From an uncultured Coriobacteriaceae bacterium (GTDB lineage Bacteria; Actinomycetota; Coriobacteriia; Coriobacteriales; Coriobacteriaceae), in NCBI GenBank assembly GCA_944319885.1, contig CALUFC010000006.1, positions 1 through 64,000 on the forward strand: a stretch of DNA of 64,000 nucleotides. Direction: 5' to 3'. Below are positions 45,417 through 53,756 of this stretch, one piece after another (the stretch's first letter is position 1; each line of letters begins with the position of its first letter). A model generated the notes under the pieces. The model saw nothing but the letters and a program-made list of their open reading frames with translations. It did no database searches and was not told where the DNA came from. A program made the translations under genes and the position numbers.

Positions 45417-47084
45417 CTAGACCTCCATGACGACCGGAATGATCATGGGACGCGTATGCGTACGATTCCAGATGAAATTCGACACCGAATCGCGCACCGC
45501 CTTGCGGAGCGCGTCCGTACCGCTGCTGGTGAAGTTGAAGGAGCCCTTGGCAACCATCTTCTGAATCGCAGCTGTGGCATCGCTTGAGAAATCGTCGTCG
45601 ATGATGAAGGAGACGCCGCGCCCGGAGAACTCGACCGCATCGATCTTCTTGTGCTTCTGGGAAACCGTGGCGACGACGGTGACCATGCCGTCGTTCGCAA
45701 GCTTCTGACGATCGCGCAGCACGATGGGATCGGTATCGCCGATGCGCAGGCCGTCGACATACACCACGCCGGACTCCACAGCCGGTCCGAGCTTCACGAC
45801 ACCGCCGCGCATCTCGAGCGTATCGCCGTTATCGAGGATGAAGATGTGATCGGCGGGGATGCCCATCTTGCGGCCGAGCGCGGCATGCGCACGCAGGTGC
45901 ACGGCCTCGCCGTGCACGGGCATGAAGTACGTGGGCTTCGCCATGGCGAGCATGAGCTTGAGCTCCTCCTGGCTGCCGTGTCCCGAGACATGTACGAGCG
46001 TCCGGCTCTTATCGTAGACATCGCAGCCGATCTTCGCGAGGCTGTTGATCACCTGCTGGACGCCCTTCTCATTGCCCGGAATGGGGGTCGCGGAGATGAT
46101 CACGGTATCGCCCTCATGCATGGAGAGCGTCTTATGCTCGCCGTTCGCCATGCGTGAGAGCGCCGAGAGCGGCTCGCCCTGCGAACCGGTGCACATAACA
46201 ACGATCTGATCTTCGGGAATATTGTTGATCTCGTAAGCGTCGATGAGATCCTTCTCATCGATCTTGAGGTATCCCAGCTCGCGCGCGACGCGCGTGTTCG
46301 TGAGCATCGAACGGCCCGTCACGACAACCTTGCGTCCGCAGCGCTTCGCGGCATCGCAGATCTGCTGCAGGCGATGGATATGGCTTGAGAAGCTCGCGAC
46401 GAACACGCGACCCGGCGCGTTTTTAATGGCAGCGTACAGCGATGGGCCAACCTCGGCCTCCGACTTCGTGAACCCGGGAACCGTTGCGTTCGTGGAATCG
46501 GAAAGCAACAGGTCGACGCCTTGCTTGGCAAAACGATTGATGGCGGCGTAGTTGGGGCGCACGCCGTCGATGGGCGTCTGATCGAGCTTGAAGTCGCCCG
46601 TATGCATCACGGTGCCCTGCGGTGTCTTGATATAGACGCCCAAGGCGCCGGGGATGGAATGCGTCATCGAGAAGAAATCGAGCGAGATCTGCCCCAAGGA
46701 GATATGCGATCCGTCTTTGACCTCACGGAACTTGGGTGCCTTGATGCGGAACTCGGATAATTTGCCCTCGATGAAGCCCAAGGTGAGCTTGCTGGAGAAG
46801 ATGGGCACCTTGTTGTTCAGATCCTGCAGCAGATACGGCAGGGCGCCGGTATGGTCCTCATGGCCATGCGTCACCACGATGCCGCGAAGCTTGTCCTCGT
46901 GCTCGAGCACATACGTGTAATCCGGCAGCACCAGGTCGATGCCGGGCTGAGAATCATCGGGGAACATAAGACCGGCATCGATGAGCACCATATCGGGACC
47001 GCATTCGATCACGGTCATATTCTTGCCGATGCCGTCCAAGCCACCAAGGGGAATAACGCGCAACGGCGGATTCTTTTTTGCCAT
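45417..47084 (-). CDS. rnj: Ribonuclease J
   Basis: A 555-residue metallo-beta-lactamase-fold nuclease with 5'-exonuclease and endonuclease activity in mRNA decay and rRNA maturation. The metal motif is THGHEDH (His73, His75, Asp77, His78). The beta-CASP part has SDSTNATVPGFTKSE and VMCTGSQGEPLSALSRMA, and the VSGHGSQEEL motif follows. The start is placed at ATG 47084, matching the family N-terminus. AAAGGA lies rather far (about 12 bases) upstream, and GTG 47123 is possible. rnj-ftsK adjacency is common in actinobacteria. Confidence 0.94.
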   Translation of the reverse strand: MAKKNPPLRVIPLGGLDGIGKNMTVIECGPDMVLIDAGLMFPDDSQPGIDLVLPDYTYVLEHEDKLRGIVVTHGHEDHTGALPYLLQDLNNKVPIFSSKLTLGFIEGKLSEFRIKAPKFREVKDGSHISLGQISLDFFSMTHSIPGALGVYIKTPQGTVMHTGDFKLDQTPIDGVRPNYAAINRFAKQGVDLLLSDSTNATVPGFTKSEAEVGPSLYAAIKNAPGRVFVASFSSHIHRLQQICDAAKRCGRKVVVTGRSMLTNTRVARELGYLKIDEKDLIDAYEINNIPEDQIVVMCTGSQGEPLSALSRMANGEHKTLSMHEGDTVIISATPIPGNEKGVQQVINSLAKIGCDVYDKSRTLVHVSGHGSQEELKLMLAMAKPTYFMPVHGEAVHLRAHAALGRKMGIPADHIFILDNGDTLEMRGGVVKLGPAVESGVVYVDGLRIGDTDPIVLRDRQKLANDGMVTVVATVSQKHKKIDAVEFSGRGVSFIIDDDFSSDATAAIQKMVAKGSFNFTSSGTDALRKAVRDSVSNFIWNRTHTRPMIIPVVMEV

Positions 47085-47245
47085 GGGTTCTGGTAGTCCT
47101 TTCGTTTGATCTACGATACGCACACGGGAACAGCCCGTGAATCAATGCAAATAAGCAGCACAGGTGTTCTTATTCTATCCATGTTGACGCCACCGAATCA
47201 TACGACGAGCGTTGTACCACAGGATTAGCGTATGAAACGCACGAG

Positions 47246-47281
47246 AAAAGGCAGCTGTACGCCTTCGCATACAGCTGCCTT
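47246..47281 (-). terminator. Intrinsic terminator after pnp
   Basis: AAGGCAGCTGTA (47248-47259) and TACAGCTGCCTT (47270-47281) form a perfect 12-bp stem. On the minus strand it is followed by TTCTC, so it ends pnp transcription and separates it from rnj. Confidence 0.85.
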
Positions 47282-47325
47282 CAACGCATGGTGGATGGCT
47301 GCACACCGCAACCTACATGCGGCGC

Positions 47326-49569
47326 TTACCCCTCGTGATGCCGACGCGGAGCGCGATTGCCGTTATCGCCCGGGCGACGGCGGGGACGGTGCTCACGGTC
47401 CTTGGAATCGCGGCGCGGGCGGCCGCCGAAGCCGCGTCCATCGTCGCGAGCGGAGCCGTGGCCGGACCCGGCGGGAGCGGCGGGCTTGTCGAGGCGATCA
47501 AGCGAGACCTTGCCATCATCGTTGACCTCGATGACCTTCACCTTGACCTCGTCGCCGACATTGAGGACGTCCTCGACGCGATCGACGCGGCCCTCGGCGA
47601 CGCGGGAGATGTGCAAGAGGCCGTCCTTGTCGCCAAAGAGGCGCACGAAGGCACCGAACTTCTCAACCGTCACCACGCGGCCGTCGAAGACCTCGCCCAC
47701 CTCGGGCTCGCGGACGATCTCCTTGATGCGCGCGATGGCAAGATCGGCGGCCTCGCCGACGCCGCCAACGACAACGGTGCCGTCCTGCTCGACGTTGATC
47801 GTCGCACCCGTCTCATCCTGGATGCTGCGAATCGTGTCGCCGCCCTTGCCGATGATGTCGCGGATCTTGCCCACCGGGACGGTCATGGTCTCGATGCGCG
47901 GCGCGCTCGAGCGGAGCTGCTCGCGCGGCGCGGGAATCACGTCGAGCATCTTGCCCAAGATGAAGGCGCGGCCCTCCTTGGCCTGCTGGAGCGCAGCCTT
48001 GAGAATGTCGAACGTGAGGCCGGTTGCCTTGTTGTCCATCTGGAGCGCCGTGATGCCGCGCTCGGTACCGGTCACCTTGAAGTCCATGTCACCGAGGAAG
48101 TCCTCGATGCCCTGGATATCGGAGAGGACGACGGTCTTGCCCTCCTCCTGGATGAGGCCCATGGCGATGCCGGAGACGGGGCGCTTGATGGGCACGCCGC
48201 CGTCCATGAGCGCCAGGCAGCTCGCGCACGTGGACGCCATGGAGGAGGAGCCGTTGGACTCCATGACCTCGGAGACCACGCGGATGGCGTAGGGGAACTC
48301 GTTCTCATCGGGGAGAACGGGCAGCAGCGCGCGCTCAGCGAGATTGCCATGGCCGATTTCGCGGCGCTTGGGAGCGCCGATGCGACCGGTCTCGCCGGTG
48401 CAGAACGGCGGGAAGTTGTACTGATGCATATAGCGCTTGCCATCGACCGGCTCGATGGTGTCGAGGCGCTGGCCCTCGTTCAGCATGCCGAGGGAGAGCA
48501 CCGAGAGCACCTGTGTCTGACCGCGCTGGAACAGACCGGATCCATGGACGAGCGGCAGGTACGAATCTTTCACCATGATGGGGCGAATCTCGTTCGCGGC
48601 ACGGCCGTCCACGCGCTCACCGGTCTCGACGACCATGGTGCGCATGGCCTTCTTCTCGAGCTTCTTGAGGTTCACCGGAATCTCGCGCTCCCATGCGAGC
48701 TGCTCCTCCTCGGTGAACTCGGCGCGGATGCGCTCTTTGAGCTCTTCGACATGAGCTATGCGGGAGAGCTTGTCGGCATCGGAGAGCGCGGCGTACATCT
48801 CGTCGTAATGGGCGAAGATGCGCTCCTCGACCTCGGGTACGGGCTCGTCGAGGATATACTCCTTGGCCTGAATGGGGCCGTTCACGCGCTCCCACTCCTC
48901 CACGAACGCGAGCTGCGCATCGCAGAAGGCGCCAATGGCCTCCTGGCCAAAACTCATGGCAGCGAGCATGTCATCCTCGGTGACCTCCTTGGCGCCGGCC
49001 TCGACCATGGAGATGAAGTCACGCGTACCAGCGAGCTCGAGATCGAGATCCGAGGCCTCGCGCTCCTCGTAGGTGGGGTTCACGATGAACTCGCCCGTCT
49101 CGATGTTGCGCGCGATGCGGACGCACGCGAGCGGGCCCTCGAACGGCACGCCGCCGAGTGTGAGCGACAGCGATGCGCCCATCGTGCAGATGACGTCGAT
49201 GGGGTTCACCTGATCGGCTACGAGCGAGGTCGCGACGATCTGCACCTCGTTGCGAAAGCCGTCGGGGAAGCTCGGGCGGATGGGTCGGTCGATCATGCGC
49301 GCGGTGAGCGTCGCCTTCTCGGACGGACGGCCCTCGCGCTTGAGATAGCCGCCGGGAATGCGGCCGACCGCATACATCTTCTCGTTGAAATCGACCGTGA
49401 GCGGGAAGAAGTCGTAGTTCTTACGCTCCTTGGACACCACGACGGTGACGAGTGCCGTGGTGTCGCCCTGCTTCACGAGCGTGGCGCCGGTTGCCTGCTT
49501 GGCCAGCTCGCCCGCCTCGAGCGTATAGGTCTTGCCGTAGAGCTCGAATGTTTTGCTTACACGTGACAT
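47326..49569 (-). CDS. pnp: Polyribonucleotide nucleotidyltransferase (PNPase)
   Basis: A 747-residue trimeric phosphorolytic 3'-5' exoribonuclease. Two RNase PH domains, a KH domain (GKIRDIIGKGGDTIRSIQ) and an S1 domain (FDGRVVTVEKFGAFVRLF) appear in the normal order. The GRPSEKATLTARMIDRPIRP segment and SNGSSSMASTCASCLALMD are conserved. The last 40 residues form an Arg/Gly/Asp-rich basic tail beyond S1. The leader between rpsO and pnp is heavily structured. It works with RNase Y and RNase J. Confidence 0.97.
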   Translation of the reverse strand: MSRVSKTFELYGKTYTLEAGELAKQATGATLVKQGDTTALVTVVVSKERKNYDFFPLTVDFNEKMYAVGRIPGGYLKREGRPSEKATLTARMIDRPIRPSFPDGFRNEVQIVATSLVADQVNPIDVICTMGASLSLTLGGVPFEGPLACVRIARNIETGEFIVNPTYEEREASDLDLELAGTRDFISMVEAGAKEVTEDDMLAAMSFGQEAIGAFCDAQLAFVEEWERVNGPIQAKEYILDEPVPEVEERIFAHYDEMYAALSDADKLSRIAHVEELKERIRAEFTEEEQLAWEREIPVNLKKLEKKAMRTMVVETGERVDGRAANEIRPIMVKDSYLPLVHGSGLFQRGQTQVLSVLSLGMLNEGQRLDTIEPVDGKRYMHQYNFPPFCTGETGRIGAPKRREIGHGNLAERALLPVLPDENEFPYAIRVVSEVMESNGSSSMASTCASCLALMDGGVPIKRPVSGIAMGLIQEEGKTVVLSDIQGIEDFLGDMDFKVTGTERGITALQMDNKATGLTFDILKAALQQAKEGRAFILGKMLDVIPAPREQLRSSAPRIETMTVPVGKIRDIIGKGGDTIRSIQDETGATINVEQDGTVVVGGVGEAADLAIARIKEIVREPEVGEVFDGRVVTVEKFGAFVRLFGDKDGLLHISRVAEGRVDRVEDVLNVGDEVKVKVIEVNDDGKVSLDRLDKPAAPAGSGHGSARDDGRGFGGRPRRDSKDREHRPRRRPGDNGNRAPRRHHEG

Positions 49570-49592
49570 TTTTCTCCTTCATCTCCGTGCGC

Positions 49593-49661
49593 CCCGTTGC
49601 GCACGGGCTTCTTCGGGCCCGGCAACAGAACCGGGCGGTGTAGGGCCGGTCATTCCGGCCC
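49593..49661 (-). promoter_or_regulatory. Structured pnp leader with three stem-loops
   Basis: Three consecutive stems precede pnp on the minus strand: 49643-49661 (GGGCCGG/CCGGCCC, 7 bp), 49617-49636 (GCCCGG/CCGGGC, 6 bp) and 49593-49607 (CCCGT/ACGGG, 5 bp). They lie between the rpsO terminator and the pnp start, the place of the autoregulatory leader in enterobacteria. Confidence 0.6.
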
Positions 49662-49666
49662 TTACA

Positions 49667-49691
49667 TGAAAAGGAGCCCCGTGGGGCTCCT
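49667..49691 (-). terminator. Terminator between rpsO and pnp
   Basis: AGGAGCCC and GGGCTCCT within 49672-49691 form a stem with a very short loop, followed on the minus strand by TTTTC. Partial read-through would supply pnp. Confidence 0.75.
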
Positions 49692-49702
49692 GCATGCACG
49701 AC

Positions 49703-49981
49703 TTACTGGATGTTGTCGCGGATACCGAGCTTCGCGATGAGTTCACGATACTCGATGATGTCGTTCTTCTTGATGTAGGACAGAAGACGACGACGGCGAC
49801 CAACGATCATGAGCAGACCGCGGCGGGTGTGGAAGTCCTTCGGGTGGGTCTTCATGTGCTCGGTGAGCTCGCGAATGCGCTCGGTGGCGATGGCAACCTG
49901 AACCTTGGGGTTGCCGGTGTCCTGGGCGTTCTTGCCGAACTCGGCGGTGAGCTCCGCCTTGCGCTCCTTGGATACGGTCAT
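49703..49981 (-). CDS. rpsO: 30S ribosomal protein S15
   Basis: A 92-residue primary-binding protein of the 30S subunit. The KTHPKDFHTRRGLLMIVGRRRRLLSYIKK region is the S15 rRNA-binding signature (given here only as a landmark near residues 45-73). ATG 49981 has AAAGGTG five bases upstream. A frame reaching 50104 adds unrelated residues and is rejected. rpsO-pnp adjacency is very widely conserved. Confidence 0.96.
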   Translation of the reverse strand: MTVSKERKAELTAEFGKNAQDTGNPKVQVAIATERIRELTEHMKTHPKDFHTRRGLLMIVGRRRRLLSYIKKNDIIEYRELIAKLGIRDNIQ

Positions 49982-50067
49982 CTGTACACCTTTCTCTCGT
50001 ATCCGCCCGTCACTGGGAAGCCGCCGGTGCAGCGAACCTCTAAGTGCGGGTAAACCAACAGCTCGAT

Positions 50068-50097
50068 ATAGTATCACAACGCACGTCGTTCTCGTAA
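50068..50097 (-). promoter_or_regulatory. Weak candidate promoter for rpsO
   Basis: On the minus strand TTACGA (50097-50092) and TACTAT (50073-50068) are 18 bases apart in the gap after recO. The -10 is good and the -35 poor. Confidence 0.3.
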
Positions 50098-50110
50098 CCT
50101 GCACATATTC

Positions 50111-50869
50111 CTAAAAACCCAGGAGAAATTCGAACGCGCGCAGATGGGCATCGAGATGGGTGGCGCTCCAGGTATGAGCGAACGCGAGCAGCAAGGTTGC
50201 CTGCGCGGCATCGATCGAGCACGTTGCGAGCTCATCGAACCGATATCCAATCAGGGCACGCAACCAGGCGACCGTTGAGACATCGATCTCTTCGGCCCCG
50301 GGCACGCTTGTGGCGCACGATGCGCACAAAAGACCTCCCGCCGCAGGCGAGAAATAGGTCACCGCCTCGTCGCCGCACGCAACGCAGCACGAAAGATCGG
50401 GGCGATACCCCATATGCGACAGCAACTTGAATGCATAGGCAGCAACGACGAGGTCGAGATGCGCGCTATCAAGCACACCGCATACACTGCCCCCCAGCAC
50501 TTCGAGCGCACGAGCCGTGATGGGATAGACGAATGGATCTTGTGCATCCTCAAACGAGCAGATGCGCGCGATCTCGAGCACGGCGCTGGCTGCCGAAAGC
50601 AGCGCAAACGACGGCGCGGCACCGAGCGGAGCGGCAACCAGTTCAGCTTGCGAAACGATATCCAGGCTTTTGCCATGAGCGAACAGTATGTCGGCAGAGC
50701 ATCCGAGCTCGAGCCTGGCCGCCAAGCGACTTCCCGGCTTGCGCGCGCCCTTACCCACGGCACGAATCTGCTCGCCCGAATCGGCAAGCAACGTGAAGAT
50801 GAGATCGCTCTCCCCCAACTTCGTCTTGTCGAGAACGAGCGCCTCGCAGCGATACGTCTTACTTGCCAT
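50111..50869 (-). CDS. recO: DNA repair protein RecO
   Basis: A 252-residue mediator that helps load RecA on SSB-coated DNA. The N-terminal OB fold begins YRCEALVLDKTKLGESDLIFTLL. A helical part follows, with a zinc finger at CCVACGDE and LLCASCA. ATG 50869 lies just after the era stop and lacks a clear ribosome-binding site, so coupling to era is likely; TTG 50875 is an alternative. The era-recO order is conserved. Confidence 0.93.
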   Translation of the reverse strand: MASKTYRCEALVLDKTKLGESDLIFTLLADSGEQIRAVGKGARKPGSRLAARLELGCSADILFAHGKSLDIVSQAELVAAPLGAAPSFALLSAASAVLEIARICSFEDAQDPFVYPITARALEVLGGSVCGVLDSAHLDLVVAAYAFKLLSHMGYRPDLSCCVACGDEAVTYFSPAAGGLLCASCATSVPGAEEIDVSTVAWLRALIGYRFDELATCSIDAAQATLLLAFAHTWSATHLDAHLRAFEFLLGF

Positions 50870-50871
50870 GA

Positions 50872-51873
50872 TCAATCATCGGCGCTATAGCCAAACCGGC
50901 GGATCTCACGTGCATCCTGGCGCCAATCGGGTTTGACGCGCACCTCGAGCTCGAGTGAGACCGTGCAGTTAAAGAGGCGTTCCAGATCGCGGCGCGCGTC
51001 GATGCCGATCGATTTCAGCACGTGCCCGCGCTTACCGATGATGATGCCCTTCTGGCCCTCGCGCTCCACATAGATGGTTGCACGCGCCACGAGCACACGG
51101 CCGCCCTTCTTGAACGACAGCTCGTCGCAGGCGACACCGACCGCGTGGGGCACCTCTTCCTTCGTGCGCAGCAGCACTTTTTCGCGCACGAACTCCGCCA
51201 CAATGGACTCATCGCTTGCATCGGTTGCCATGCCCACGGGGAACCAGTGCGGTCCATACGGCAGGTACTTCGCAACGACATCGGCAAAGACATCGACGTT
51301 GAACCCGGCAACCGAGGACGTGGCGATCTCGTCGTCGAACTCCATGAGCTCGCGAGCGGCATCGAGCTGCCGCGCCACCATATCGGGCGTCGCAAGATCG
51401 ATCTTAGTTAGCACCAAGACCTTGGCGGCGGGGCTATGCGCGACGCGCTCGGCAACCCAGGTGTCGCCGCGTCCGATTGGCTTCGTGGCATCGATGAGCA
51501 GCGCCACCACATCGACATCGCCGAGTTCGGCAAGAGCGCTGCGGTTGAGCTCGCTCCCGAGCGAATCCTTGGGTTTATGCAGACCGGGCGTATCGACGAA
51601 AACGATCTGGCAGTCGTCGCGATTGATGACGCCGCGCATGCGGCGACGCGTGGTCTGCGCCACCGGCGAGGTGATGGCAACCTTCTCACCGAGCAACGCG
51701 TTCAGCAGGGTCGATTTACCCGAATTCGGCCTGCCTACGAGCGCGACGAAGCCGCTGCGAAAACCGGTCGCGTCGTCCGGCGCGAAGCACGGGACCTCCG
51801 CCTCTGAAGCCATGGCATCGATCTCGTCGTCGCTCATGCCCTCAAACGGATCGAACTCGATCATCTCGTCCAC
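50872..51873 (-). CDS. era: GTPase Era
   Basis: A 333-residue GTPase for 16S rRNA maturation and 30S assembly. G1 is GRPNSGKST, G3 is VDTPGLHKPKDSLG and G4 is TKID, with a C-terminal KH domain (GQKGIIIGKRGHVLKSIG). An acidic N-terminal extension of about 38 residues precedes the G domain, longer than usual. GTG 51873 is chosen because GAGGAGA lies six bases upstream; ATG 51864 is the alternative. It follows dgkA by 17 bases. Confidence 0.94.
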   Translation of the reverse strand: MDEMIEFDPFEGMSDDEIDAMASEAEVPCFAPDDATGFRSGFVALVGRPNSGKSTLLNALLGEKVAITSPVAQTTRRRMRGVINRDDCQIVFVDTPGLHKPKDSLGSELNRSALAELGDVDVVALLIDATKPIGRGDTWVAERVAHSPAAKVLVLTKIDLATPDMVARQLDAARELMEFDDEIATSSVAGFNVDVFADVVAKYLPYGPHWFPVGMATDASDESIVAEFVREKVLLRTKEEVPHAVGVACDELSFKKGGRVLVARATIYVEREGQKGIIIGKRGHVLKSIGIDARRDLERLFNCTVSLELEVRVKPDWRQDAREIRRFGYSADD

Positions 51874-51890
51874 GGTGTTCTCCTCATCTG

Positions 51891-52268
51891 CTAGCACAGG
51901 CCAAGCGCATGGCCAAACACGATCACACCTACAATCGCCGCCATGATGGCAAGCATGAACACGCTCGCAGCCGCGATATCCTTGGCCCGCTTCGCCAACG
52001 GATGGATTTTCTGCGTTGCCAAGTCGACAATCGCCTCGATCGCGGTGTTCACCAGCTCGGCAAAAAGCACCAAGCCGATGCACAGCGTGATAAGCACCCA
52101 CGACAACGCATCGATCTTGAGCACGATGCCCGCGATGACGGCACACGCGCCCACGAGCAGCTGAACCTTGATGTTTCGCTCGGTTGCAACCGCAGTGACA
52201 AAGCCTTCGAGCGCATAGCGAAACGATTCGAGAAATCCTGGGTGGTCTTTATTCGATCCGGGAATCAT
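51891..52268 (-). CDS. dgkA: Diacylglycerol/undecaprenol kinase (DgkA family)
   Basis: A 125-residue membrane kinase with three helices. FRYALEGFVTAVATERNIKVQL and ELVNTAIEAIVDLAT (the ENTAIE-type active-site motif) are typical. Gram-positive members phosphorylate undecaprenol, recycling the cell-wall lipid carrier, and some act on diacylglycerol; sequence does not separate the two. GGTGGGGAG precedes the ATG. The phoH-ybeY-dgkA-era-recO order is classical. Confidence 0.93.
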   Translation of the reverse strand: MIPGSNKDHPGFLESFRYALEGFVTAVATERNIKVQLLVGACAVIAGIVLKIDALSWVLITLCIGLVLFAELVNTAIEAIVDLATQKIHPLAKRAKDIAAASVFMLAIMAAIVGVIVFGHALGLC

Positions 52269-52282
52269 GACGTCTCCCCACC

Positions 52283-52792
52283 TTAATCATGCGCATGATT
52301 CGTTGTTGGACCCACGCGCACCGTATCCATATCGACACCTCGTCGGGTTGCCAGCTCACGCAAGAGCGCGTCCTCACGAGCCTCCATGACAGCAGCATCA
52401 TCATCTTCGATATGGTCGTAGCCCAAGAGGTGCAGCAATCCATGTACGAGCATAAGGCGGCATTCATCGGCCGGCGTGTTGCCAAACCCGGGTGCCTGGC
52501 GGGAAATCTGTGCCGGCGCGAGGATGATATCGCCGAGCTCGATGGGCTCGTCGGCGGGAACCGTCGGATCGTCCACGGCGTCGCACTCGAAGGACAAGAC
52601 ATCCGTCACGCGATCGATGCCGCGCCAAGTACGGTTAAGCTCATGGATGACGTCGTCGACCACGAAGCTCACCGAGATCTCAACGGGGCGCTCAACCTGT
52701 TCAGCCACTAAAACCTGTGCGCAGATATCGCGCACCTCGACATCTTCCAGCAAGAGCTCGGTATCTTCATCGCGTGCGATGAGCACGTTCAT
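52283..52792 (-). CDS. ybeY: Endoribonuclease YbeY
   Basis: A 169-residue zinc-dependent rRNA maturation factor. The zinc site is His117, His121 and His127 in HGLLHLLGYDH. VSFVVDDVIHELNRTWRGIDRVTDVLSF is the conserved beta-sheet region. ATG 52792 follows AGGAGGGACGTC and overlaps the phoH 3' end by 26 bases. A frame extended to 52912 lies inside phoH and is rejected. Confidence 0.95.
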   Translation of the reverse strand: MNVLIARDEDTELLLEDVEVRDICAQVLVAEQVERPVEISVSFVVDDVIHELNRTWRGIDRVTDVLSFECDAVDDPTVPADEPIELGDIILAPAQISRQAPGFGNTPADECRLMLVHGLLHLLGYDHIEDDDAAVMEAREDALLRELATRRGVDMDTVRVGPTTNHAHD

Positions 52793-53756
52793 GACGTCCC
52801 TCCTCTGCGGTCGCCTCAAATGCATCATAGGCCTCGACGATGCGCCCCACGAGCGCATGGCGCACCACATCGGCGCGGTCGAGATGTATAAAGGCAATAT
52901 CGCGAACGCCATCGAGAATGCGCTCGATATCGGTCAGCCCGCCCTTGCGGCCCATCAGATCGCGTTGGCTGGAGTCGCCGGTGATGATAAAGGTCGAATT
53001 GAAGCCGAGCCGCGTGAGGAACATCTTCATCTGCTCCGGCGTCGTGTTCTGCGCCTCGTCGAGCACGACGAAGGCGTCGTTCAGGGTGCGGCCGCGCATA
53101 TACGCCAGCGGTGCGATCTCGATGATGCCCTGCTCTATAAGCTCACCGGCTCGCTCCATGTCGGTCATATCGAAGAGCGCATCGAAGAGCGGGCGCACAT
53201 AGGGGTCGATTTTTTCCTGAAGCGTACCCGGTAGATACCCCAGGTTCTCCCCCGCCTCAACGACCGGACGCGTGAGCACGATACGCCCCACCTCATGTCG
53301 CTTGAGGGCGGCAACCGCCATGGCCATCGCAAGATAGGTTTTTCCCGTACCGGCCGGACCCATGCAAAACGTGACCGTGTTGTGCCGAATCGCGTCGATA
53401 TAGCGTTGCTGGCCGACGGTTTTGGGTCGAATCGCCTTGCCGCGATACGTGAGCAGGATGTCATCGCGCAGCCCGGCAAGACCCTGCTCGCGCTCACGGA
53501 GGGTATCGAGCAGGCGCAGGCAATCATCCTCAGACACAGCGTCTCCCGTTGCCGCCGCCTTCATGATGTAGGTAAACACCCTGGTCAGCAGCTCGACTTC
53601 ATCAGGGGTTCCGCTGATGGAGATGGCATCGCCGCGAACAACGACCGACGCAGCAGAAGCACGTTCTATGGCGCGCAGCAGGACGTCGCCGCTCCCCGTC
53701 ACATCGACGGCGTTGAGATCGGACGGAATGCTCAGACGCACCTTGGCCTGCTCCAT
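52767..53756 (-). CDS. phoH: PhoH-like ATPase (PhoL)
   Basis: A 329-residue P-loop ATPase with an N-terminal KH-like part (about 1-70). Walker A is GPAGTGKT (133-140), Walker B is VVLDEAQN, and GDSSQRDL is a helicase-like sensor motif. PhoH/PhoL proteins are linked to RNA processing and genetically coupled to ybeY, which overlaps it here by 26 bases. mtaB ends at the base before its ATG region. Confidence 0.94.
   Translation of the reverse strand: MEQAKVRLSIPSDLNAVDVTGSGDVLLRAIERASAASVVVRGDAISISGTPDEVELLTRVFTYIMKAAATGDAVSEDDCLRLLDTLREREQGLAGLRDDILLTYRGKAIRPKTVGQQRYIDAIRHNTVTFCMGPAGTGKTYLAMAMAVAALKRHEVGRIVLTRPVVEAGENLGYLPGTLQEKIDPYVRPLFDALFDMTDMERAGELIEQGIIEIAPLAYMRGRTLNDAFVVLDEAQNTTPEQMKMFLTRLGFNSTFIITGDSSQRDLMGRKGGLTDIERILDGVRDIAFIHLDRADVVRHALVGRIVEAYDAFEATAEEGRHERAHRTR

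Noticed and set aside
47317-49566. 749-codon open frame opposite pnp
   Set aside because: It is phased with the pnp codons and has Ala/Asp/His-rich low-complexity translation, no ribosome-binding site and no recognisable fold.
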